Positions 38,601 through 50,938 of a DNA stretch of 64,000 bases are shown piece by piece. Source of the stretch: Lyophyllum atratum. Lineage: Eukaryota > Basidiomycota > Agaricomycetes > Agaricales > Lyophyllaceae. Position 1 is the first letter of the stretch. Each line of letters begins with the position of its first letter. The DNA lies in NCBI GenBank assembly GCA_014905825.1, contig JACGCN010000015.1, positions 496,001 to 560,000 on the forward strand, read 5' to 3'. Below the pieces are notes generated by a model. That model saw only the letters and a list, made by a program, of their open reading frames with translations. It was not told the origin of the DNA and searched no databases. Both the position numbers and the translations under genes were made by a program.

Positions 38601-39562
38601 ACAGAAAGGCCGATAGAGCAGACCAACCTTCTCCTTTCGGCACGTCCAAGTCATTATACTGAAAATCCACGTCAGCTGTCAAGATTGAACCCCGTGGAAA
38701 GGAGGCTACCTCTAACGTGATCCAGGCAGGCTCTTTGGTTTGCACTGCAGGTGGGGTCTCCTGGTCAAGAGCCCTGTGCACTGACTGCAACCATTCCGCA
38801 TGCTCGGACGTACCCGTACACTCGGATTCTGGAAAGAAGTACGTGACAGCTAGAAACTTCGCGGAATTGAATTTGGATCCTGCCATATGTCTACAGGCCA
38901 AAACCATCTGGGGGGTAACAGTGATTCCGTCGAAAGAGATATTCTTAGAAGGACTCAGGGTGTCCGAAACATTGGTATCAGAGAGCAACGCATCTCTATC
39001 ATGGTTCCAGTATAGCAGTGGAGATAGAACAAAACATTTTCCGTCCGGGCGTTTAAGGCATGGGGTATCTGTGCCAGATATAAGCGTTTCAAGGTGGTTT
39101 TCTAGTTCCAAGGTGGATAGAAGAGTATGACGAGTGAGAGCTCCTCCGCCATCACCGTCGGGCCTTGTATCAGGAGACGTTCCACACGCAAAGCCCTTCC
39201 GACGCTGCATTTAGCGCGAAAGACACTGGTATTGTGTATCCGGAGACTGTGGGGATAGGACCAAAGGTCGACCAAGTCCTGCTGTGCGTCGAAGGCCGAA
39301 AGGGTGCTTGGTGTGATAAAGGTGTCAATGATTGACAAGCCTTCGGACGACGTGTATATCGCGAGTGCGGGGTAGAATAGGGAAGTGATAACAACGCAAG
39401 AGACTAGGATGATTCGGATTTGGTGTGTTGCGCAATGCCTACAGTGGAGTCAACCCTGGGTGATGTCAGATGTTCTGGTGGTACGTACAGCCCGAATCTG
39501 AGGAATAGTCTGTGGCCGAGAGTCCGGGACCATCGCACTATGTGATTTACATGGTCAAACAT
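35611..39562 (-). CDS. SCAP-type sterol sensor (SREBP cleavage-activating protein)
   Basis: Polytopic ER/Golgi protein that escorts the SREBP transcription factor in response to sterol (and, in fungi, oxygen) supply. The start at 39562 reads MFDHVNHIVRWSRTLGHRLF, followed by a first helix (VSCVVITSLFYPALAIY) and a large lumenal loop. Helices WSALSAFLYLAYIGFFAYVA and STITSLSVCALVGFKITMV begin the sterol-sensing domain. It continues with VGAENMFNLVDAVSKTSV, VKQRIAEGLSRAGTSNTLKV and HWFLAHTFFVAVLSIDLQRL, the last two closely matching the SCAP pattern. The C-terminal half (about 37250-35611) is a WD40-type domain, for example VVSVGLHNEISIWRVDTQTH and AGLITLWDGSNGECISVF. Frame changes occur at about 39164-39168, 36992 and 35940. 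It is divergent from PDX1 (320 bp). Confidence 0.88.
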
Positions 39563-39882
39563 AGCCCCTCGGGTAAGCCTGTCCTGGTAGGTCAAAAAAG
39601 TAGCTTGGGCTGTGACCAACGCGACGAGATGAGAGCAAGAAAGCAAGAGAGGAAAGCAAGAGGGCCAGAAGGAATAAATAAGACGTGGAACGACAGTTAG
39701 AGCACCCTTATAGCTGCAGCCCTTCCCCGATGTGGTCCTGAACACAGCTCTCCTGCTTGAGGTGAGGGTCTCGGGCAAACGTCTTACGGGAATGCAATGA
39801 CTAACCGTTAGCGCGCCACATGGCGTCCCGTGACCAATATATCTTTACGACTCCGAGTTCAAGTTGTCCTGAAAACTCCGGG

Positions 39883-41095
39883 ATGGCGTCTGTTCGAACC
39901 CTCACTGGCCTGGCGCGAAGGCGCGTATGCTCAGCGCATGCTACTAGAAGATGTGCGTAAGCTTTCCTATTCTTGCGTGTGTAGACTAATAACTGGCTTC
40001 TCAATCAGTGCTTCACCAGACATGTTCTCGTCACGCAATTACGAACCTGGAGATGCCAGCCATGTCCCCAACAATGTCCGAGGGAGGGATTTCCAGCTGG
40101 AAAAAGAAGGAAGGGGAGGCCTTTTCTACGGGTGATGTGCTGCTTGAAATTGTATGTGGTCTAGAGTATCACAGGATGACCGCTATTGACAAGACACATG
40201 CAACCTGGCGCTTCCTTTTGGACATTCTAGGAAACCGACAAGGCAACAATAGACGTCGAAGCCCAAGAAGATGGAATTATGGGCAAAATATTAGTGCGTG
40301 GACTGTTCAACGCACGAAAACCCATACACTGACTCGTTCATAGTTGCCAGATGGCGCGAAGAATATACCAGTCGGGAAAGTCATTGCGCTCCTTGCAGAG
40401 GAAGGCGACGATATCTCGAATCTCCAGCCTCCCAAGGAGGAAAAGCCGGAACCGAAGCAAGAGGCATCTACACCGAGTCCACCACCTTCCGAGCCGGCCA
40501 AAGCGACACCCACCGAGACCCCGTCACCATCCCCACCTCCGTCGCAACCTTCACCATCCCATTCGCGGCCCATATTCCCCTCTGTGCACCGCCTCCTTCT
40601 AGAGCACAATGTTACAAACCCCGAAAATATTAAGGGAACTGGTGTTCGGGGAATGCTTACGAAAGGCGACATACTTGCTCACCTTGGGAAAGCATCCAGC
40701 CCGACCGGGACATATAAAGAACCTCCTTCCGTACCAGTCGAGATAACCAAGGCTGCAGAGAAGGTGGAGCATAAGGTATAACTCTTCGCAGCATGATTCC
40801 TTGACTTCAAGTTCACAATGCCCCATAGCCTCTTGATGGTTCAACCATCCGTCGCCTAATTGTTTCAACGATGCTTCAAAAGTCAATCGCAGCAAGAAAC
40901 GCGACACCAGGTTAGCCCGGTTCCCCCTTGCTTACTTCCTGATACCCATCACTATCCACAGTTCCCGAAGTAGCTCCAGATTTCGACTCTGTGATCGCTG
41001 ATTATCTTCCTCGAGCTGCTCCTAGGCCGAAGACTTCGCCTTCACCTCCCCCGGCACCGGAGCGCAGGAGCAATTACCTAGATGGCCTATATTAA
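39883..41095 (+). CDS. PDX1: Pyruvate dehydrogenase complex protein X (E3-binding protein)
   Basis: Non-catalytic subunit that anchors dihydrolipoamide dehydrogenase (E3) to the pyruvate dehydrogenase core in the mitochondrial matrix. The start at 39883 gives an Arg-rich presequence ([20 protein letters not shown]). The lipoyl domain reads [20 protein letters not shown], then DVLLEI and, after an intron, [19 protein letters not shown]; the Lys encoded at 40240-40242 is the lipoylation site. A Pro/Ser-rich linker leads to the E3-binding domain ([37 protein letters not shown]). Instead of an acetyltransferase domain there is a short segment ([25 protein letters not shown]) ending NYLDGLY at 41095. 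About six exons. The length (about 290 residues) fits fungal protein X rather than E2. Confidence 0.92.
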
Positions 41096-41761
41096 TCGTA
41101 TGCCGCGGGACGCTGTTTCGTCACTAGAGGCCCGGAGTGTTCTTACAGATACTTATCAGCTATTTTCCCCACTGCTCAACATTCTAATTCGCGAACACCG
41201 TCGGAAGTCTACCTGTCAGTTTTCCTCAATCGTATTTCGAAAGGGCGTCCTTCTCTGTGCTTCTATTTCATACGTGTCCTGTAGACCACGAATCTCGAGA
41301 TGTTTAAGAACAAATGATATAGAAAGCATGGGGTATATTACAAGCTTGGGAGGCTTAATTCAATAATATTACGCCCGACGCCTACTTGCTTGATGCGTCG
41401 GAATTGACCACTGCGTCGGAATTGACCACTGCTCCATCGCGCGCGGCGGCTGCCTTGCCACGGATGCAATTCAAGATGTCACGATCACGTGAAAAGCGCG
41501 TACCCATTGCCATCGGTATTACTATTAGTGCAGGCTGGGGGGGGAACCCGAATTCTGACGCTTCAATAGCTCTGAACAGCGAGTGTTCGCATGGACCTTT
41601 TAGTTCGGTCCACAGCCCATGGTAAGTAACGGGTAACATGAAAATTGGACCAAAATTTTGTGCATGTAACAGTCACGTGTATTGCGGTGCATCTGGTGTG
41701 ACACTGACAACGACGCGTCGCATTTCATATTGATCACCTCCATAGTCCGGCTGCACGGCCG
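41096..41761. other. Intergenic stretch with an 18-bp direct repeat
   Basis: About 670 bp between PDX1 and RAD1. It contains gcgtcggaattgaccact twice in tandem at about 41395-41430. No gene supported. Confidence 0.45.
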
Positions 41762-43338
41762 ATGTCCCAACCATCGGAGGAGGAAGACCTTCCACCAGTT
41801 AGTTAATTCATTTGGTCTGTAGAATTAGCTGACACTTCGATGCCAAGGTCCTCAAAGCCTCTGTACACGATGTTCGTTATTTCGCCGCATTATTGCGTGG
41901 CCTCAATTTTGCGAATGTAAGTAATATGTGAGCTGCACCGTTGTTGTATTTGATGCTAAACGATCCGAATTTATAAGCGTGCCACCGTAACAGCAACAGA
42001 CAGGGGGTTAACGATCACCGTAGAAGAAGCCCGAACACTCCTGGGTGAGCCCTGCTAGCTGCTGCACGTTTGACTATCATAACGGTATCAAGGAACGGCA
42101 TTTATATTCTCTGATACCTTCGATGAGTACGCGTACCGCTCTGAGAATCCTGCTGTCGAATCATCGCAGGGCTCCGAAGATGTTGATCTCGCGGATAACG
42201 TGGCGTTTGAAGTACCACTCAACACTCTAATCGAATGTCTAAACATATTCGGAACCGCCGGTGCTGCATCTACAAATGTCAGCAGTGGCAACAAGTACAA
42301 GAAATGGAAGAAAGCCGGCGAAGACTCTGATCACGGCGACGACGACGAGCGCGGAGGACGTGGCAGGAGCGCCGCAAATCGGGGGATCGATACATATTTC
42401 ACCGGGGGGTCGGAGAGGACAGGAATGCGAATGACCTACGCTGGAGCGGGACATCCTCTCACATTACTACTGTGAGTCGTAAGTCCACGTTGATCTTTTG
42501 GATATGACCTACTCGAATTTAGTGCAGAGGATGCAAAGGGTCCGACTACAACATGCGAGATAACCACGTTCGACCCAGAACCGCATTTGGAGCTCGAATT
42601 CGACAACTCCCGAACGTGGGTACCTGCCTGTTCCTTTTACATCGGTAAAGCTGAACCTTTATAGGGTACTGAAGATAATATTGAAAGTACGCATTCAAAT
42701 CCTCACAGCTGCAGTCCCGGAAATGATGCGTGGTTTAGTCTTCGTGGCTTCGTGACGCATTGTCAGAACTTGATCCTTCTTTCGACAAGCTCACGTTCAT
42801 AGGCAACCCGCCTCCTGAAGCAGACGCTTCGACGTCAAGACAGAAACAAAAATCGCGCGAGATCTGGAAACCGATGCTTCGTATACAAGCAGCGGGGACG
42901 TTTGGTAGCACTGAGGTACGTCGTTACGCATGAGCATAACATCGTGTCCGTGATGACCTCTTTCTAGATGGACTATCCGAACGATAGAGATGTCCTAGAG
43001 ACCTTCGAGTGTACCAGAAGTGTCCGCTTCAGGTGGGTACCAAATACCTTACACATATTACATCCTCCCCTTAGGTCTTCACCCCGGCCACCAGCTATAG
43101 GTTCGCACACATCTCGAGGACACTTCGCGCTTTGCAGAGCTCGACAAAAACGTCCCTGCGGATTGATGACGAAGGATTACTTAGTCTCCAGTTTCTCATG
43201 CCGTCGCCGAAGGCGAAGGGTGCATCTGGCGAGTCTTCAGACGCGTTCATTGACTTCCGGGTAAGTGACATGAATATTGGACGACCAGGATGTTAATGAC
43301 CTCTGAAATAGTGCCTGGCACTGGACGATGATTTGTGA
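41762..43338 (+). CDS. RAD1: DNA damage checkpoint clamp subunit Rad1
   Basis: Subunit of the PCNA-like 9-1-1 ring (Rad9-Hus1-Rad1) loaded at DNA damage to activate ATR. The start at 41762 reads MSQPSEEEDLPP, then an intron to VLKASVHDVRYFAALLRGLN, FAN, and RATVTATDRGLTITVEEA with AFIFSDTFDEYAY, a strong match to the Rad1/Rec1 N-terminus. The middle has VPLNTLIECLNIFG, a charged Gly/Asp insert, GMRMTYAGAGHPL, CEITTFDPEPHLELEF and WLRDALSELDPSFDKLTF. The C-terminus has EGLLSLQFLMP and ends CLALDDDL at 43338. About nine exons with short introns. I could splice the gene without a clear frameshift. Confidence 0.9.
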
Positions 43339-43576
43339 GAGCACATAGTGCTAACTCAGTTCTATATAGTCTTTATAATTTGTACAAGGTGTTGTAGGTT
43401 GCATGTATGTTATACAATTGTTGCAGGTGTCAGATCGCCGCGTGGTTGGTCTAGAGATGAGCCAAAGTGGGCTGACTGCGATGTCTATGGTTAGGAACGT
43501 CTATTGGTTGAGCGCACAGTAGATATGAATTGGCGAATCTGCTCTAGAACAAACCGCCTTTCACAAGAAGTTGACA

Positions 43577-44727
43577 CTATAGAACACCATCAAAGTAATC
43601 TTGCGTATCACAGTTACTAGTGCTCAAAGTGAGACGAGATGACGACGCTGAGGTGAACGCAGACGTTTATCAGTTAGACGAAAATAATGAGTATCGGATA
43701 AGGTGCTGACCTGAAGAGGGAGCTCGTGAAAGGCTGGAGAGGAACATTCGTCTGATTGCCGCCCCGTCCACCTAAAAAACGGACAACTGTCAGTAACCGC
43801 CAATTAACAAGATGGGGGACGATACGGACCGGAGTCACAGGACTGTCCTGAACCTCCACCATCTTTTCGGGCACCTGAGACTGATTGGTACTTGCCGTGC
43901 CCATATGCGCTCTGGCAGATGAAACAGAGTTGATTGGCAACGAAAGAGTCATCCGCGGAGAAGGCGGGACTATTGTGAGCTTTTGGCCGCGAGCATGGCG
44001 CATGGCTATCCCACGATGATGGTGATGGCCGGCGTGCATATCAACGAGCGTCGGAGACCGATGTGCAGGGGGAAAGAACGGTTGGTTGAACGCTTCCGCA
44101 CGGACAGGTGAGGCTATCGAGCGACTTATTGGTGATGGGATTGGGTTGTACGGGGGAGGTGTAGGAATTCCGGACGACAGATTCTTGAGTTCACGGTCGT
44201 TATTAATCACGAGAGCAATGATCTGTTCAACAGGGACATCTTTGGTTCCATCAGGTAGCTGCAATGAAAGGATGAGAAAATGTTCGCTGGTTTCAATCAT
44301 AAACGAACCAGTATCTTGCCGAGGATCCCCGCAGTCTCAGCCTCAACATCGATCATAGCGACGTCTGACTCCTTATGTACAGAAATTTCGTAAGTCATGA
44401 AACATTAGCTAGGTGTGGGATGCGTACAATTTGAAGCAAAACATCTCCAGGTACAAACGCCTCGCCTTCCTTTTTCTTCCAGCGCGTGATCGTTCCTGCT
44501 GTCATAAAAGGCGACATGGCAGGCATCATAATGGCTTGTCGCGAAAGTGTTTTGTGAAGCCCTGCAAAAAAGTTAAGCATTGGTTGACCATAGCAGGCGA
44601 GCAGATTGAGCAACAACTAACATCGCTTCCTAAACTGAGGGCCAGCCTGCGGGGACTTCACGCCAGCCGAGAACAAGGGGCTGAGAGTGGAAGACCTGGA
44701 CAACGAATTGAAAGCGAGGGTGGACAT
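43577..44727 (-). CDS. Degenerate PDX1 paralogue without lipoyl lysine
   Basis: Related to PDX1 but apparently unable to carry lipoate. The start at 44727 gives a Ser/Arg-rich mitochondrial presequence (MSTLAFNSLSRSSTLSPLFS). The lipoyl-domain fold reads MMPAMSPFMTAGTITRWKKK, then DVLLQI, then ESDVAMIDVEAETAGILGK: the position that is DKA in PDX1 is DVA, with the Val codon at 44360-44362. LPDGTKDVPVEQIIALV follows. Introns after DVLLQI (44427-44372) and after GKIL (from 44308) are in the same places and phase 0 as in PDX1. The linker is Pro/Ser/His-rich (GHHHHRG) and I see no E3-binding domain. A last segment, VDGAAIRRMFLSSLSRAPSS, and an end reading DYFDGVL parallel the PDX1 C-terminus. The final exon is inferred. 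The reading frame is open, so it may be expressed. Confidence 0.75.
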
Positions 44728-45550
44728 GTTGGCCAGCAACTTGATCAGGAATCAAGCTTCGCCAGGATCCAGTATTTATACAGATATCGAGCGCCAAGTC
44801 CAGGGCTCCCGGCTGACGATAGCTGACGATGTATCACTCAGGGCCAATGACGGTAACCTAGCATCCGAGTCGGTTATACAGATCGTCGGTACTTATGAAC
44901 CTGTTGGAGCAGCCCATCCGCATCAAGCAAGGACGTAGATGACGGCGAGTTACGGGTTGCATTGACGATTCGAGGCAGTGTCGCTCGAACCACGCAAAAC
45001 GCGTCTGGGTTGCCAAAACGAGGTCGTATTCTATTTACGCGTGTTTACTACGCGACAAAGTCGAATCCTACAGTGGTAAGGAGGCAAGAGTGCTTGAAGA
45101 GGCTCAGGGATCAGTTCAATGACGATACATGGCAAGAGAAGAACGCATAAGATTGAGTCGATACCACACATACATACACACATCGTACAGTCCGAACCCT
45201 GGGTAACTCCGTGTCAGGATTTCTCTCTGTGAACCTATGTTAAGCGACAAAACACGGATAGAAGGTGACATACACACCTTGAAAATAACTGAACGGTTTT
45301 AATCCACAAGCAACATCCTTGGAATACCTCCCGCGACAGAACCCAACCTGCTCACAACGCCCACGAATACTCTCGAAGTGGCCCAACGTGCACGCAACTC
45401 GATCGCAGGTCCGCCAACGACACTCCCCGCCACACCGAGCCCCGCCACACTCACAAACTCGTTGCCGTCACCATCCTCCGAGACACCCCTACCCCCCACC
45501 CCGCCCGGCGTAACCTTAGTGGACGGGGCTCCTAAGAGCCTGCAAAACCG
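44728..45550. other. Intergenic stretch, no gene seen
   Basis: About 820 bp upstream of the PDX1 paralogue and downstream of eRF1. A Pro/Thr-rich plus-strand frame at 45378-45540 lies just 3' of eRF1 and has no gene-like start or motif. Confidence 0.4.
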
Positions 45551-47144
<1,594 letters not shown>

Positions 47145-47370
47145 GCTGGGCGACGACAAGTACGCTTTCTAGAGATACTAGAGAGGCAGCCGGTGGAAAG
47201 CTGGATGGCGGGAAAGGCCTGGTGGATGTCAAGAGAAGAGATCTGACTTGTGGAGGCACGTTGCATTTGTGGCTATTTACGTCGGCTACAATTTTTTCGT
47301 ACCCGAGCCCCGATCGCTGTGACGCTGCAGTCAATCCTAGTCAATCGCTTCAAATCAACTTACAACTGAT
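47145..47370. promoter_or_regulatory. Bidirectional promoter eRF1 / POP7
   Basis: Only 226 bp separate the start codons of two divergent housekeeping genes, one for translation termination and one for tRNA processing. Both must be driven from this segment. No clear TATA box is visible. Confidence 0.6.
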
Positions 47371-48220
47371 ATGGACCATAACACATCCAAGAAACGGAAG
47401 GTTGACTCAGATAGCCATGCTTCAAGCAAACGCCAGAAACTGACGAGTGCTTCGGGTTCGACCAAGGCTGCCAGCGTGTCTCCCAGAGCCCAGCCAGCAT
47501 CGACTCGCGTCTCGGAGAAGGATAACAGCAACGGCAGTGGGGGCTCAGATGCCGCAGACTGACTCGAGGGCGCCTAGGAAACGTCGGATCAACAAGCTTG
47601 CTCCTCCCCGACCATTTCCGACGGTCCCGACGTCAGTCTCAGCCACTGGGCCGCGTTCGGCGCACAAAGAGGGCAAGAATATCATCTGCTTGACGCGTAA
47701 AACGGCGCTGGGCGCGTACATGCGACGGTGTAAAGACGTGATTCTCAAAGATGGGTATGCTCTGCCCTGTTGTCTTTCGCGCGCCTGCCCGTACTGACCA
47801 GGGTATCATAGATATAAGACTCTACATTTCAGCGCGATGGGAGCCGCCATACCCCTTCTCCTACAGCTTGTCGTGGCCCTTCCACCAATTCTTCCATTCT
47901 CTGCAGACGAAATTCATACCGAGGTGACCACAGGGACCGTCGAAGTTCAGGATGAGGTCCTACCGGACGACGAGAACGAAGACCTAACTTATGAAACAAG
48001 AGGAAAATCAACCTTGAAAGTCGTGTTGAAGATCGGTGACGGCGAGTTTGAAGGCGACAAAGGTGGTCCTAAGAAGAAAACTGGTAGGCATCGAGGAAGC
48101 AAGAACGGCGGCCAAGGGAACAAAGTTTCAGGGAGTAGAGAAAAGGGAAAGGCGACGCAGAGCAACACTGGCCAGGTCGTACTGCAGGAACCAGAACAAG
48201 AAGACATGGAGATGCTTTAG
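47371..48220 (+). CDS. POP7: RNase P/MRP subunit p20 (Alba family)
   Basis: Protein subunit of the tRNA- and rRNA-processing ribonucleoproteins RNase P and RNase MRP. The start at 47371 opens a Lys/Ser-rich N-terminus (MDHNTSKKRKVDSDSHASSK). The Alba-type domain reads IICLTRKTALGAYMRRCKDV, then across an intron (47759-47813) YKTLHFSAMGAAIPLLLQLV and VTTGTVEVQDEVLP, the usual Rpp20/Pop7 pattern. A Gly/Lys-rich tail ends at 48220. The run of five G at 47539-47543 breaks the frame; with four G the N-terminal and Alba parts join. The gene is named from the Alba-like core, so another Alba-superfamily protein (Rpp25/Pop6 type) is a less likely alternative. Confidence 0.75.
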
Positions 48221-48872
48221 AAGGGCCGCGTCATGTGTGCCCTTCTACGCGACTCGTCTCTTTGTAATATTTTTTTTTGGTACGTCCCTTTCCGCTCAGT
48301 GACTTTTACGCGAAGATAATAAAACAACTTCTTCTCAGTATTTGTATTTTGCGATACCTCGTGCATGCACAGTCAATGTAATATCTTGAAGTTCATCCTG
48401 ACTGTAGGATCAAAAGTCGTGGAATCCATGTGGTTTCATCATAATGCCATTCGCCCAAAATAAGGATGGCGAATCGAACCCGTTCACAGAAGCTCATTCG
48501 CGGCGGTCAGCTCTCACGGCACTCCTTGGTCCAGCCTCTCACGGTGCCATCGTCTCAGAAGCTTTCTATTACAATTCTCACAAACCAATGGACCGCGACT
48601 CCAAGGCCAAGCTTCGCCGCCATATCTGCCTAGCACACACTTTGGCAGACAAACGATCTTCAATCTTGTATGGTGTAATAGCAAGGCGATGAGGCGACGC
48701 CCTGCACTGGTGGCCGGATATCCTGACATCATTCCGCCGACTTCTCTCCACTGGAGGACCACAAGGTCAGAACCAAATTCCCATTCGATCATGATAAAAC
48801 CACGCGCGAAATCGATGGCCACTCGATTATCAGATCCTGATCACCTTGACCTTGCATATCTCTCCGCCTATC
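48221..48872. other. Intergenic stretch, no gene seen
   Basis: About 650 bp between POP7 and the TauD-type gene, both on plus. Short open frames here lack motifs. Confidence 0.4.
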
Positions 48873-50394
48873 ATGGCACCGACTGCTACTGCAACAACCA
48901 CCGCAACCGCTACCATTGATGCTCTCAAGCAACCCGACATCGAGTATCATCCCAACGAGGCCAAATATCGTGCGCGTGTTGCGCGTCTCTTCGCAGAGAA
49001 TCCCGATCGCGCCAATGTTTCTCTTCCGGACGGGTTTCCGAAGCAAGTCCAAGGGCCGATTGTTTGGGAGGGGAAGGACTGGACGAACGAGGATCAATGG
49101 GTTTACAAACTCAGTTCTACTGAGTTGGAGGAAATCAACAACGCTCTGGACCACTTCAAAAGTACGCGACCATTCTCTGTTCCATAAGCTATTGACATGA
49201 CGACTTCTTGATAGGTTTGGCTAAACCGATAGGATATGTAGGCAAGGACACCTTTCCATTGCCCACGTTGAGCACAACTCTGAGAGGCTTGGCTCACGAA
49301 CTGTATTCTGGCCGAGGGTTCTTCGTGCTGCGTACACTCCCCATCGACACTTACTCCCGAGCTGATATTGCTATTGTCTACGCCGGTTAGTTATATGTTT
49401 CCACGCTACCCGATTGGAATGTGCTCAATTTCATGTGGTTTTGCTAGGCATTTCGTCACACGTTGGCTCTGCGCGCGGTAAGCAGGACGGTACCGGTGCC
49501 GTCCTCTCCCACATCAAGGATCTCAGCGTTAGCCACGCCCATGAGAAAGGAGGTATCGGTAACTCGGCATACACAACCGACAAGCAAGTTTTCCACACTG
49601 ATGTCGGAGACTTGATTGCCTTGATGGCATTGCAGAGTGCTGCAGAAGGCGGGACCTCTCGCATCAGCAGCGGAGGTCGCGTCTATAACGAGTTGGCAGC
49701 CACGCGTCCGGATATCATCAAGACCTTGTCAGAACCGTGGCCTTTGGACAGGTGTTTGGAACTCACTCATGGACCTCTATGTCGTTGCTGATTTAGCTCA
49801 ACAGTTTCGGCGGTAATCCGGGATATACCCTGCGCCCGTTGCTGTATCACGAGGATGGGCACGCGATCATCCAGTACTCACGTCGTCACTTCACCGGATA
49901 CCTTGCCCAGAAGCGTAGCCCCAATATTCCTCCCATCACGGAAGCACAGGCTGAAGCGTTGATGCGGTACACTTCCTGGCCGAGAAGTACTCGCTCGGGT
50001 TGAATTTCCAGAAGGGCGACATACAGTACATCAATAGCATGGGTACTCCTTCACGCCCGTGATGCGTTTAGGGATGACGCGGAACATACGTGAGTGGCAA
50101 TGTGTATCGAAAAATCTACATCGAGTGCACTGACGAATGCTGTGAGCTAGGCGCCACTTGATTCGCCTTTGGTTACGAAATGATGAGCTGGCGTGGACGA
50201 CTCCTGGACCTTTGCAGCCTATTTGGAATAGGTTGTATTCCGTCGGGCCGGACGACCAACGATTCCCACTGGAGCCTGAAATCAGGCGAAAGGAGAACGG
50301 CACGTACCAAATGATACTTTTAGGCATTTTGGGACCTGCCTTCTATTCGATCATAAATGCTTTACTCGTTAAGTTGCTCTATCATACGTCTTAG
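48873..50394 (+). CDS. TauD/TfdA-type Fe(II)/2-oxoglutarate dioxygenase
   Basis: Probable oxygenase that uses iron and 2-oxoglutarate to hydroxylate a small substrate. The start at 48873 is followed by a Thr/Ala-rich leader. Domain exons: DFPKQ-like entry (LPDGFPKQVQGPIVWEGKDW), ISSHVGSARGKQDGTGAVLS, then the first metal ligands in HTDVGDLIALM (H-x-D, about 49591-49610), RPLLYHEDGHAIIQYSRRHF, LGLNFQKGDIQYINSM and LLHARDAFRDDAEHTRHLIR with the distal His and the Arg that binds 2-oxoglutarate. It ends at about 50394. A missing base near 49959-49962 and an extra base near 50041-50043 shift the frame. The substrate is not clear; taurine or sulfonate use should not be assumed from the family name. 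Confidence 0.82.
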
Positions 50395-50938
50395 GAATAC
50401 TTCACCTTATGTGTCGTGCCGTCACAATTCTGCCCATCGCACACGACTTACTTTCGTCACGAAAATAGCGTGCAAAGTTCAAGAAATGCGCCGAAGAAGT
50501 GAAAACCTCTGGAAGACTTATGGACTTGATTTCTCAGATCTGAGAATACGTTCTACTACGCCGGCAGCACCTGCGACGCGGCGTATCACTAGGCGTTCGC
50601 TAGTCTTATATTGGCAGGGGAGGATGCTCAAACTCTGCTGGAAACTGATGTCCATGTCCGTATGGCTGCTCACGTTCTGTAAGGGCGTGCCACTTGAAGT
50701 TGCTGGACCCCAAATCGAAGGTCAAAGTTTGACTTCCCAACTTCCACGCGACATGCCGATCCTAGTGGTGCCGAACACAGCCACCAACGGCCGAGTGACG
50801 CAAATGAACGGCACGGCATTTTGAGTTCCGCAAGTGCTCCAAATCCAAAAATATATCATCTGCTGTTCCCCAACCACCACCATCGGGTTCAGCACTCTAT
50901 CCCGTCTTACTAGGGGTTAACAAATTCTGAAGTTAGAG
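50395..50938. other. Intergenic stretch, no gene seen
   Basis: About 540 bp. A 155-codon plus-strand frame at 50357-50824 overlaps the end of the TauD-type gene and has no recognisable feature. Confidence 0.4.

Noticed and set aside
48470..48500. Possible tRNA B-box (gaatcgaaccc)
   Set aside because: No matching A-box or cloverleaf could be built around it.
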